Assembly: GCF_000611645.1 (NCBI RefSeq)
Contig: NW_014013339.1
Coordinates: 1 to 31,965, forward strand
Reading direction: 5' to 3'
Length of the DNA stretch: 31,965 bases
DNA from: Monoraphidium neglectum
Taxonomy: Eukaryota; Chlorophyta; Chlorophyceae; Sphaeropleales; Selenastraceae
The notes beneath the pieces are model-generated. The model made no database searches. It was not told the DNA's origin and worked only from the letters and a program-made list of their open reading frames with translations. This document shows positions 13,501 through 22,159 of the stretch, piece after piece; within the stretch, counting starts at the first letter, position 1; each line of letters begins with the position of its first letter. The position numbers were made by a program, and so were the translations under genes.

Positions 13501-14578
13501 CATCGCGGCCCGCAGCAGGCCAAAGTGGACGCATGTGTCCACGTTGGCACGCGTCACGAAGCGGCCGCCGTCCTTCACAAAGTATGCGGCGCGGTGGAAG
13601 GCCTTGGGCGCCTCCGCTGTCAGGCTGAACCCGGTGTCCTGGGGCCTCCACACGACCGCGAACATGCGGTTGGACTGCGGCGATCGGCGGCGTGGCAGTG
13701 TCTTAACAAGAAATTATGTTTAGATAGCTTGCCATGCAAGTGCATCCTCGGGTGCATCCTCGGGTGTGTGCTGTATCACATCATGCCTGCAGGCAAGGTG
13801 TAAACCATCTTGCAACATGCTTAGCCATGCAGCCTGCATGGACTGCCACACTTGACAAGCCGCGAGCGGCCCAACACCTGCCTTCGTCTGCGATTCCACC
13901 ACCACCCCTCTAGACAAAGCACCCTTGCTTAACACTGACAGTGCTCTGCCCCTGTGGGCATTGGCCGCACCTTAAGGCTTGTGAAAAAGGCGGACACCTG
14001 CGGTAGGTGGGTTGCATCGTCCCATGCGGCCTCCAGCCACTCCCGCTGCTCCGACGCACCGGCCCCCCCGAGCGGGCACGCCTGCATGGGCAGCCGGCGG
14101 GAGCCCGCAGGCCGCAGAGCGGTGAGCGCGCGAACCTGGCATGGTGCTCGCTGCTTGTGGCGTCTGCATGCATTGTAGGGATTGCATGCATGCTGATGCC
14201 GGCACCCTGCGCGGCCGCAAGCTTCGCCCTCCAGCCGCAACAGGCCCTGTTAGGCTGCGCTGCTCGTCTCAAGCGTCACTGCGATGACCGTGCGCAGATC
14301 ACGTCCTTGAGATCCACATGCTTATCCACACTTACAAGCTGCAGCTTGGCACGTAGCCACGCCAGGCAGGCTTCGTCCACGGGGGCATTGGCGCGCTGTA
14401 CATATGGGTCGCAAGTGCAGGCGTGGCGGCGGCAGGTGGCACATGCAGGTGTGCACATTAGCAGCGGCGTTTTGGCGCTGGTTGCAAGCGGCCATGGTTG
14501 AGTAGTTTAGCCAGACCTCACCTCGAGATCGACTTCATGAGTATCGGCAGCGGCCCGCACATCTGTTTCAGCGCGCAT
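104..14578 (-). CDS. Axonemal dynein heavy chain, N-terminal part (30 exons, 3' end outside window)
   Basis: This is the motor subunit of a flagellar dynein, which uses ATP to slide axonemal doublets. Exons (plus coordinates, in gene order): 14522-14578, 14336-14395, 13971-14081, 12080-13674, 10834-11130, 10329-10561, 9900-10057, 9336-9491, 8865-9038, 8486-8572, 8108-8329, 7659-7868, 7170-7240, 6645-6881, 6315-6437, 5957-6053, 5681-5740, 5262-5444, 4848-5018, 4071-4273, 3732-3912, 3160-3267, 2652-2903, 2271-2442, 1937-2017, 1584-1712, 1149-1363, 658-807, 369-445, 104-241. All junction phases agree, giving 6,008 coding bases (about 2,002 residues). The tail (DHC_N1) is roughly residues 20-840 and the linker (DHC_N2) about 1380-1800. 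[10 protein letters not shown] is near 1900, and Walker A GPAGTGKT is at 1976-1983. The sequence ITSPDGE before the linker end and YVIVFNC after Walker A suggest the outer-arm gamma (ODA2/DNAH5-DNAH8) class; that is tentative. The start ATG at 14578 is followed by [19 protein letters not shown] and a GTGAGG donor. Confidence 0.93.
1149..5444 (-). CDS. Dynein heavy chain exons 18-27: linker region (DHC_N2)
   Basis: Ten consecutive exons encode the linker that swings across the AAA+ ring. In order I see [37 protein letters not shown], a glycine-led [38 protein letters not shown] and [20 protein letters not shown], then PHLKKCFEG. These are the standard landmarks of this domain in the standard order. 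The small exon 25 (1937-2017) was found only by matching splice sites and phases; it supplies [14 protein letters not shown] and ITSPDG, completing the join to [10 protein letters not shown] in exon 26. Confidence 0.93.
2104..2136. repeat. 12-bp tandem repeat, 2.75 copies, intronic
   Basis: The unit AGGTGAGCCTGT occurs at 2104-2115 and 2116-2127, followed by a partial, slightly changed copy. It lies in the intron between dynein exons 24 and 25. It resembles splice donors on the plus strand, but the gene reads on the minus strand, so it has no obvious splicing role. Confidence 0.85.
7107..7165. repeat. Alternating purine-pyrimidine (CA/CG) tract in dynein intron
   Basis: An irregular run of CA, TG and CG dinucleotides lies just downstream of dynein exon 13 (7170-7240). 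Such tracts can adopt Z-DNA. No coding or RNA feature is visible. Confidence 0.6.
7491..7645. repeat. (CA)n microsatellite, intronic
   Basis: A long CA-rich tract with an uninterrupted (CA)n core at about 7513-7548 fills much of the intron between dynein exons 12 and 13. On the gene's own strand it reads TG, so it is not the polypyrimidine tract of the acceptor. Apparent open frames across it are repeat artefacts. Confidence 0.95.
8790..8812. repeat. Short (CA)n microsatellite, intronic
   Basis: A run of about ten CA dinucleotides lies in the intron between dynein exons 9 and 10, about 50 bases beyond the exon 9 donor. No other function is visible. Confidence 0.85.
11141..11672. other. Assembly gap (532 N) inside a dynein intron
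   Basis: The run of N is bounded by poly-G (5 G on the left, 15 G on the right). Dynein exon 4 ends at 12080 in phase 2 with [11 protein letters not shown], and exon 5 starts at 11130 after AAAAG with one base that completes the codon, then [11 protein letters not shown]. The reading frame and the protein family both continue across the join, so no coding sequence appears to be missing. The open frames of X residues spanning the gap are artefacts. Confidence 0.95.
12080..13674 (-). CDS. Dynein heavy chain exon 4: large tail exon (DHC_N1)
   Basis: This 1,595-base exon encodes about residues 77-607 of the tail, which in other dyneins binds intermediate chains and neighbouring heavy chains. Recognisable stretches are [56 protein letters not shown] and [11 protein letters not shown]. 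Two low-complexity inserts interrupt the fold: a Gly-rich loop near 13010-13050 and an Ala/Gly/Pro-rich loop near 12230-12350. The exon starts after CCGCAG and ends in phase 2 at a GTGGGC donor. Plus-strand open frames across it are antisense shadows caused by high GC. Confidence 0.93.
13741..13764. repeat. 12-bp tandem duplication in dynein intron 3
   Basis: The unit TGCATCCTCGGG is present twice in direct succession. It lies in the intron between dynein exons 3 and 4 and has no visible function. Confidence 0.9.
13971..14578 (-). CDS. Dynein heavy chain exons 1-3 (extreme N-terminus)
   Basis: Three small phase-0 exons (14522-14578, 14336-14395, 13971-14081) precede the large tail exon. Exon 1 carries the start codon. 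Exon 2 encodes [15 protein letters not shown] and ends in a textbook GTAAGT donor. Short D/E-x-x-WL-R segments are common at dynein heavy chain N-termini. Exon 3 encodes EREWL-like residues and AFFTSLK, which joins in frame to SNRMFAVVW in exon 4. The first two exons are too short for a similarity search and rest on splice signals and phase, so they are less certain than the rest. Confidence 0.65.
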
Positions 14579-15183
14579 GGCGCCAGGCCAGCCTCAAATG
14601 ACAAAGACGATGAGTGCAGATCACCGGCTGACTCTAACCCGGCAATCTAGCTATTCATGGCAATCGAAATTTCATTCATAACATATGCATACTTCCGCAG
14701 GTCTTGCGATATTGGGCAATTGAGATCGCCGCGTGCAGGAGCGCGGCCCAACGTTTGAAAATGCCGTATGAATGAACATAACCAGAAACCAATGAAGATC
14801 ATATGCCGCATGAATTCGACACAGCCACCGTGCAGATGACGGCCGGTGTGAAGTGACTCCCATCCCGCATGTTTGACCTGGTTGGACCTACGGTATGCCA
14901 TAATCATATGCAAGCCAGAGCTCTGGCCGGCCAGCACTTATTGCGAGGTCAACAATTGGTTTCCTTGGACCTGCCTTGCACCTCTGCATGAATTCTGCAG
15001 TCGCATGCTTGCCACATCCATCAGATTCTTAGGTGCCACAGTGCAGCACATGGCAACATGCGCAGAGAGCTGCGGCCATACTTCTGTCCACATGCTGGCT
15101 CTCCACACGTGTCTGCCCCGCGAGGTTGTTCAACCCATGAGAACGGTTCTTTAGTCAATATGCTTACATGTGCTGCAAAGTGC
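14579..15183. other. Intergenic: dynein upstream region
   Basis: This stretch separates the dynein start codon from the stop codon of the next gene, which has the same orientation. It must hold the dynein promoter and 5' UTR and the short 3' UTR of the neighbour. It is less GC-rich than the exons. I see no clear TATA box and no open frame with exon-like properties. Confidence 0.5.
15164..15168 (-). terminator. Candidate TGTAA polyadenylation signal
   Basis: TGTAA, the usual chlorophyte poly(A) signal, occurs on the minus strand 16 bases past the stop codon of the glycoside-hydrolase-like gene. The resulting 3' UTR would be unusually short, and a five-base motif can occur by chance. Confidence 0.3.
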
Positions 15184-18100
15184 TCATCCTCCCATCCCGT
15201 TGGCCTTTTTGACCATCGCGGTGATACTGGGGTCAGCAAAGCTGCCCCTGCTGCTGGTTGACACTGGGTGCACCCCAAAAATGTCAAAGCTCCCCACGCT
15301 CCAGACAAAGACACCTGCAATGGTCATGCAAAGATTTGTGGGCCCCTCGAATGGTTGCTGTGATGCACAAGCGTGCTCGACGCCAAACAACGCGTGATAC
15401 AAAGCACCGGCTGCCAACGTGGCGGGGAGCAGCGGCGCCATCTACGTGGCTGCTGATAAGCTCACCGTCTAGTTTGTATTGCTGGCCTGCAGGTCGCAGC
15501 ATAAAGTCCAGTGTGGCCTTGTAGAACTCTCTCCTGCTCGGGATCAGCGTGGCGTGAACTTTTTCCCCAAGCCTTGTGTATCAGTTATCCGTGGCTGGGA
15601 TCTAAGCAGACATTTCAGCCCTCTCTTTCCAAGGATGCATGTGCAGGCCACTTTGCAGCACACCGGGCCTGTAGCCAACCCTACCATGCATCAGACATCG
15701 GCCCAACGTATTGGCAGCGGACCTGTATGCATTGAAGTCGCTGCGCTGCCACGGGTCCACCTCCCTGCTGTACGCGCCCGGCCAGTTTCCCGAAAAGGGG
15801 TACCTGCTGACTGTCGCCAGGTCTGGGGCTGGCAGGGTGTTATACTTGAGGACACCGCCCAGGCCCTGAAAGGGGGTTAAATACAAATTTGGGGGCGCTT
15901 GGAGGGGCAGGTTTATGAAGGGCTTTCAAATACATGGGGCACTGCTGAACTGTGTGCGTGGTTGCTGCCGCTGGGACTGTACTGGATAGTGCACATGCAG
16001 GAATGCAGGAGGCGTGCAAGGTCATTGCAGGCCAACTGTGCTGGCACACAAGCAACTGCCTGTGCTGGATGCAACCTGCCTGCCAAAAGCAGGCAATGGT
16101 GTGTAGGATGGCAGGACCGCACCTGTTCCACGTACACCACAGGCTTGCCCTTCATCAAATCCTTGAGACTGATTTTAAAGAACCCGAGCTCATACGCAAG
16201 TGTCTGCAGTGGGATCTCCATGGCAGGCCAGGACAGGCCCTTGAGGGGGTAGCCAGAGCCGTAGCCGCTGACGCCGATGAAATCATTGGCATACAGTAGC
16301 TCCTGTAGGCGTGGTGTGTGCGTTTGCATGCAGGTGTGTGCGTGTGTGCGCGCGCAGATGAACATGTGCATGCAAGTGCGCGTGCAAGTGTGCGTGTGCG
16401 TGCACATGCGTGTGTGCATGTGTGGTTGTGTGCGTGCATGCGTGTGGGGTTTTGAAGGCAAGGATGGTAACATGGCACAGCTGCATCACTGGCCCAAATA
16501 ATCAAGGTTGCTGCTCGTTTTGGATCTATTCCACTTAGCGGGCGTCCAGCCGAGCTGGGCGCGCCAGACCTGGTACCACAGGGCTCCCCGGGCATCTTGG
16601 ATGCGCACCGAAAACCGCCTGCCCTTGACAAGGCAGCACAAGATCTTCGCCGCACCTTGAAGGGCTCTACAAAGGGCTGCGTGTACTGCTGGACCTTCTT
16701 GAACTCTGACGCAAACGACGTGTTGTACCTGAGGGGGTCGAACGACCCTGGGATGGGGTCTTGCGCCGCCACGCAGCCGCAGACCATCTGCCAGTTGATC
16801 GCTGTCGCGACTTTGACATCCTGGTGTGAAAGGACATCCAAGCACAAGTGGAAGGACATTGCACGGCCACAGCACAGTGATGCCACGCAATTGTCGTGCC
16901 GTGACCTCGTGCAGCCAGCTAGGCAGCCAGGCAACAGTCCCCGTTCAGGCAATGGGTGCAGCCGTCTCACCGGCGTCACTTGTGTCACTTGCACGAGTGA
17001 CAGCTACATCCAATGTGCACCTTCGCTCACCTGCCATTTCCCCTTTTTCAGGTCTGCCCTTGTCTCTGCCAGCAAGCCCTTCCATTCATCAGCGGCCACA
17101 AAGTTGCTGAGGCCCATCTCCCCAGAGACACTGAACCACACCGCCACAGACGCGTGGGAGGGCACTGTGCAGAGGCGGAAGGGCGGCGAGGCGGCATGCA
17201 GCTAAGCACTTGCTTGGTGAGGAGCCGAGCTGTGTCCAAGGCAAAACACAAGCAGAGTGCAGGCGTCGTCGCCAGTTGCCACAGTTCCTTGCGCTCGCCC
17301 CCACTTGAAGCCAGATGCGCACCTGCATTGAGCGCTTGGACAACCGGCGTCACCATGACATCAGCGTAGCTCAGCTTTGCCTGCCCCACCTTCTGCCGCG
17401 GCCCAAACGCCAGCAGGTTGCGCCAGGTGGTCGGGCGCTGCAGCACCGGGTGCAGCGGGTCCACGTGGCCTAAAACATGGATCAGTTTGAAGCCCTGCGA
17501 CACGGCGAAGGCGAAGCAGGCCTGCAGGCCCCGGCGCCAGCGCGCGACCACGTCTGGGCTCGCAGGGAGGAGCTTGCCCTGCTGATCCTTGATGGTCCAG
17601 GAATCAATGTTGTCCTTGTCTACGGCCTGGGGTTGCGATTGTACGACGATACGGGCCTCATCGTTTTTTGCTTGGGGTGCGCGCGTGGATGGCGTCAGCC
17701 CTCTGCAGCAGCATCGCCCAGTGGAAGGGCAGTACGATGGCACCCGCATGCATGGCAGGCTAGTCCAATGTGCGTTCCTTGATCTCTGTCAGATGAACGC
17801 GAGGTCGCAAGAGAAGTCAAGCCAAGTTGCACTTAGCTCCTGACAAACGCACCAATGGAAAAACGGCAAGAGCAAAAGATACTGCGTCGCTGAACTGCCG
17901 GGCCCGCTGAACTGTGTACTGGCAAACTGGCAACTGGGAGCCTGGCACGCTGCCCTCCAGATCGCCAAAGCCGTTGACCATGACTGTGGCGCCGAGCTGC
18001 TTGCGTCTGGGGGCAACAAGCATGGTATGGCAGCAAGCGCAGATGCCACTTGGTGTGAGGTTGGCCACGGCCTACGACATCCGCCCTGCTTTGTTTGGGC

Positions 18101-18321
18101 CATGTGGCATAAGCGGCCCCTTCAAGCATCTTCGGGCCTAGTGGTGTAGCCGATCAAGGTGCTACAAGACTTTCATCTTGCCTTGAGCTATTGAATGCCA
18201 TCTGCATGCGCCCCATTGTCGCCTCTCACCCCAGGGCCGCCGCAGCCATCGCCCCCAACAAGAGCAGGCGCAGCAGCGTAGTGGCCTCCGAGAGTGCCCA
18301 TGGTGTAGAGTTAGATCTCAT
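15184..18321 (-). CDS. Secreted glycoside-hydrolase-like (TIM-barrel) protein, 9 exons, one probable frameshift
   Basis: Exons in gene order: 18230-18321, 17853-18006, 17323-17759, 17031-17164, 16656-16820, 16123-16302, 15723-15865, 15466-15533, 15184-15314. The product is about 500 aa if one extra base at 17664-17669 is ignored. Residues 1-31 form a signal peptide (MRSNSTPW, then LLRLLLLGAMAAAALG). Later landmarks are TTWRNLLAFG, SGEMGLSNF (Glu243), DFIGVSGYGSGYP, VVYVEQGLGG (Glu386) and WSVGSFDIFGVHP. Two glutamates at the ends of predicted strands, about 143 residues apart, with a late Trp/Phe-rich strand, fit a clan-A TIM-barrel hydrolase acting in the secretory pathway or cell wall. Substrate and family number cannot be read from sequence. 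All splice phases agree; one donor (15722, GTCCGC) is weak. The stop TGA is at 15184-15186. Confidence 0.8.
16310..16445. repeat. TG/CG-rich low-complexity tract, intronic
   Basis: A TG-, CG- and CATG-rich tract lies immediately upstream (gene sense) of exon 6 of the glycoside-hydrolase-like gene. On the gene's strand it reads CA-rich and leads into the acceptor CCTACAG. No independent coding signal is visible. Confidence 0.85.
17664..17669 (-). other. Homopolymer frameshift site in glycoside-hydrolase-like exon 3
   Basis: Six T (six A in the sense strand) occur where five would keep the frame. Before the run the frame entering from exon 2 reads VLPFHWAMLLQRADAIHA. After it, only a frame shifted by one base continues, with DEARIVVQSQPQAVDKDN. 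Every other junction of the gene is in phase, so a one-base sequencing insertion is the simplest reading. A real recent mutation is the alternative. Confidence 0.55.
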
Positions 18322-19838
18322 CACAGCGTTACGTGCTTGGTTTGCCACGCACTACGGCCTGCTAAGAGTGTGGACGGGGGGCTTTCTCAAGTTCGATTCT
18401 GAGCGGTGATCTCGGCACGCGCGACGGGTGACAGCGATGAATTGCGCCTAGAGTGTGGTGAGGAGTCAATATCAATCGGCGCAATCAACGTCAAAAATCT
18501 TCCATCACCTGTGCTCAGTCCCTAACTCCTCAATCGATTACAGTGTCCTTATGCACTGCTGTGTGTCAACTTGCCAGGCACTTTGCTCAGTGGCGTTGCG
18601 GGAGGCGGAGCACAGCACTCAGCCACAAAGCAAAAAAAACACGAAAGGCAACATCCCGTTTCATGTGGGATTTGCAGGCCTGCATGATAATAGAATCACT
18701 TGGATGGCTTTACACTTCACATGCCCCTCTCCCCGTGACACATGTCAACGGTGCCCCACTCTGCTCCAATCTCCCACATGCGCACCCACGTCCACCTCAC
18801 GCAGATTGTATCAAACAATAATGCGTATAATGCGACCACCAGTTGTGCGCCTTTGTTATCTCCAACCTTTTGATAGAGATCAGGGGGGCGAGCGCCGCAC
18901 CTACGGCACCGTTCCGTGGTTAGATTCTGACCAACAGCAACTTGCTGTGCGCTTGCAAGTGTACCACCAGCGCGCCACAATCGAGTACGTCAAGTCCTTG
19001 CGCTATGACGCACACTGCTGCTTGTGCTGTGCTGCAGAAGCACATCTTGCCCCTTCAGAATGCGCATGTACCAGCGGCACGCACCGTCATCCCCAGGGGC
19101 GCCCCGGCGGCCACCGCGGCGCGCAGCATGTCACCTGCCAGAAGCGGAAGAGGTTACCCCCTTCTCAAAGGAATCACTTCCTGCTTGTCACGCGTCGAAT
19201 ACAGCCATTTGCACCACTGCCACCTCACTGTCAGTGCATGAATGCATGTCCCCGAGTATATCCAGAAACCCTGACACGTTCCTACTGCGAGTGCTGCATT
19301 CGATGGTCTCAGCTGCATGATTGTTGCTATATTCAAGTACAGTGGATTGTTGTGATTTTGTTTACGAAAATCTGGCGGTTGCTTGGGTTATGCGCATACA
19401 TCAAAGGACCCACGTGCGCACTCGTACGTCGACACATCAACTCTTGATTGAAGTCGCTGGTGCCACACACTCCAGCCCTGACGCAGATAACGGCAGCTTT
19501 TAAAGCAGAGCAAAACTCCATTTCTCATGGGGCGCTAGCAGCAAAGCGCAGCGTGCGATGGCAATCACGCCGTGGTGCGGGCAACTCTCGACTCAACTGT
19601 GACACATGGGGCTTCAGCCAGGGCGCTAGTACAATGGCCGCAGAGGGCATGCGCGAATGAGGACTTCAGGGTCAATGCACCCGAAATCTGAGAGCTGCCA
19701 CTGAGCCACGCCGAGCTGCGTCAGGACAGCCAGTCCACGGCTGTGCCAAGGGCGGGCCAGCTTATCCCTGCGCGATCAATGGCAACTGGGGAGCAGCTGG
19801 GCAGCACGTGCTCAGGGCTGAGGTTGGTTTCCAGGCCT
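18322..19838. other. Intergenic region, no supported gene
   Basis: This region lies between the start of the glycoside-hydrolase-like gene and the stop of the bactofilin-like gene. It is less GC-rich than its flanks. A 330-codon plus-strand frame (18455-19447) crosses it but has no recognisable domain, signal peptide or coding bias. The only exon-like segment is a GC-rich 50-base minus-strand piece at 19085-19134, described in the findings. Confidence 0.5.
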
Positions 19839-21805
19839 TTAGTAGGGGGGCAGGGGGCGGATCTCCTTCTGGCCCCAGTAGCACAGCTTGCCGCCGACAT
19901 CCAGGTGGCCCTGCGGCATCAGCAGGCGGGGCCGCCGCAATGTGGCGGTTCGGGGGGCAAGAGCGGGACGCCAGGTCGGTTTGTGCACAGAGGGAGGTGC
20001 GCCGCGGCTTCGCAACGCTGGCAGGGACGCGGCGGCTCCCGCCGGCTGCAAGCAAGAGCCTGCCGGCAGCCAGCCGTACGAGCTGAGCATGCTTGGGCGG
20101 GGCTGCGCCGCCCGATGCCTGTGGCTTTGAGCAGCGGGTGCGTGTTGCGGTTCGAGTCGCCCAGCCTGAGGCTGCGCCGCCCACCTCGACCTTGACGTCG
20201 CCCTTCACGAACGCGTTGGAGGTGACGCAGACGTTGCCGCGGATGAACACGTTGCCCAGCACGATGGCGCTGCCTGCAGTGTGGTGGTCGCGGCAGGGCC
20301 GGGTGGCTGGGGTGTGCCGTGTCGTGTGAAACTTTTGGGGCTCAGGCATGCACGCCGCAACGGTTGCCGAGCATGCAAAAGTCAAGAGCACAACGCAGGC
20401 AGTGGTGGCGCAGCCCCCATGCTTGCCAACGATGGGAGTGGGTTGCTCAGCAGCGCTCCACGTGCGTGTGCATGCACACGCAAGACGCCCCTTGTTTGGG
20501 GCGCGCTGAGCCCTGATTGCAAACGTGGCATTAGAACTCCATTCCCCACTTCGCCCCCCTGCCACCCTCGCACGTGCTCATCCTACCCCCACCCACAAGA
20601 AATGAAAACGCACCCGTGATGCAAGTGCCGTTGACTGTCTGACCGTCCTCCCCGTCAATGATCACGTCGCCAAAGATCAGCGTATTGCCTGCAGCAGGGG
20701 GCAAAATGGCTCGATGTGTGGAGATCATGCAAGGAAACCACTGGCGCAGTCCAAGGCGGCACGCATGTGGGACTCGGCGGATCACGGTCGCTGCGGGCAC
20801 ACGTTTGGCCAAACGAACTTCTCCATACGCACACACCATTGGAGGTGAGCAGCGCGTGTTGGGCACGGGCAAGGGTGCAAATGCCGGGCGCAACAGTGCT
20901 TGTGATTGCAGAGCGTGTGTGCGTGCTTGCTTGCACCTGTGATGCAGGTGCCGCCCGCCGTGATGCGGACATCCCCCAGGACCGCGATGTCCGAGGTTAT
21001 GCACACACCCTGGCCGTCAATCTGAGGTTCAGTGAGCCCCGGGGGCAGGAGGCGTTGTGACACACAGCAACAAAGGGTCGTCGACAACAGAGGTCGGATT
21101 CGCAGGCAGCCAGGGGGTGAAGCTGTTTGCAAAGCACGTCAGAAGCCTCGCGTTGGAGGGTAGCGGCTGGCGGCTGGCATTGTGGGACGCACGCAGGCGA
21201 TGCTGCGGCAAGTTTTGACGGTTCTTGGGTTCGGTAGTCTTCGACAGCTGCGCACCGTGACGTCTTCGGGAATGACCTTAGCGTACTGCTTGCTGATGGC
21301 TTCCGGGACGTCGAACCTCTTCTTCTTGCCATCCTGATGGGCACCGAGGCATGGACGAGGTTGACGAGGTGGTGTTGGCGGAGCAACGCTGCTAGCATCG
21401 CCGAGGTGGTTAGGGTTGCAGCTTGGCCTCTCGTTGAGCGCCGGCCGAGCGCGCCCAGCGCGCATAACATGGCTTGATGCCCTAGAAGCTAAGCTGCCAA
21501 GGCGTGGCAGAGCAAGCAGCTTGATCCAGCGCAGATGCTCCCGCCCATTGACAGGGGCGAGAATCGGCCAAGTGCATTGCTGCGGTACCCATGTCTGGTG
21601 CACGCCGTGCAGGCAGCAGGGTGCAGTGACTTTGCAAACAACAACTTAATCAATTGGTGAGGGGCCGGGTGAATTTATTTCACACCTTCGAGATGACCTG
21701 GATGGTGGCCAGCGCAGCGAAGTCCTCGAAAGAAACCACCTGCTCCTCGACGGGCTGCGAGCCACGGAAGCAGCAAAGCAGCCGGCGGATGAAATTCAGC
21801 GCCAT
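19839..21805 (-). CDS. Bactofilin-like beta-helix protein, 172 aa, 6 exons
   Basis: Exons in gene order: 21686-21805, 21256-21333, 20937-21021, 20614-20688, 20185-20273, 19839-19910. They total 519 coding bases with consistent phases (0,0,1,1,0). Residues 1-15 (MALNFIRRLLCCFRG) look like an amphipathic, possibly lipidated membrane-targeting tail. Residues about 62-160 are short repeats of alternating hydrophobic residues punctuated by glycine: VLGDVRITAGGTCITG, FGDVIIDGEDG, NGTCITG, VLGNVFIRGN and FVKGDVKVEGHLDVGG. This is the pattern of a right-handed parallel beta-helix such as bacterial bactofilins, which polymerise into membrane-bound filaments. The tail ends GQKEIRPLPPY. The start ATG (GTCGCAATGG context) lies 355 bases from the divergent fibronectin III gene. 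The fold assignment is from pattern only; another beta-helix family is possible. Confidence 0.82.
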
Positions 21806-22159
21806 TGCGACGGTGACCTGGTGGGTAGCAGTCGTGCTGATCTGTCACAAATTGAGATCTCGCGGGACAAGGTTGGCTTGTCTCTGTAGCGCTGCAAGTT
21901 CACAGTTGATACCACAATATGCCAGCACCGCACATGTATGATACATCCGGCCCGAGTCAGTTTGGCAGGCGGCGCCTCAGCCAATAGTGTGCATACTCTG
22001 GTGTGCGGCCGCCAGGATCCGGTGTTCAGCAGCCGCCAGCACATCCATTGGGCTTTGTTTTGCCATCCACTGTTGCCAGCAACTTGAGGAGGGCGACGCA
22101 GCACAGTTGCGGGCCGTCCACACTATTTCGCAGCGCGCGCCACGCTGGCAGCCCCGGGA
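21806..22159. promoter_or_regulatory. Candidate bidirectional promoter between divergent genes
   Basis: Only 354 bases separate the start codons of the bactofilin-like gene (minus) and the fibronectin III gene (plus). Both promoters and both 5' UTRs must lie here unless there are upstream non-coding exons. I recognise no specific factor site or TATA box. Confidence 0.5.

Noticed and set aside
11124..13628. 834-codon plus-strand frame across the gap
   Set aside because: It is an artefact: runs of N are read as open, and the rest is antisense to dynein exon 4.
12691..13803. 370-codon plus-strand frame
   Set aside because: Antisense shadow of the dynein tail exon; the minus-strand protein has clear family landmarks and correct splice sites.
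16486..16655. Extra exon between exons 5 and 6 of the glycoside-hydrolase-like gene
   Set aside because: A coding-looking stretch (GALWYQVWRAQLGW) is open, but the flanking exons already join in phase with continuous protein sequence and the stretch lacks a matching acceptor and donor pair.
18455..19447. 330-codon plus-strand open frame
   Set aside because: It has no recognisable domain or coding bias, is rich in His, Cys and Arg in a patchy way, and starts at GTG. It lies upstream of a well-supported minus-strand gene and looks like chance.
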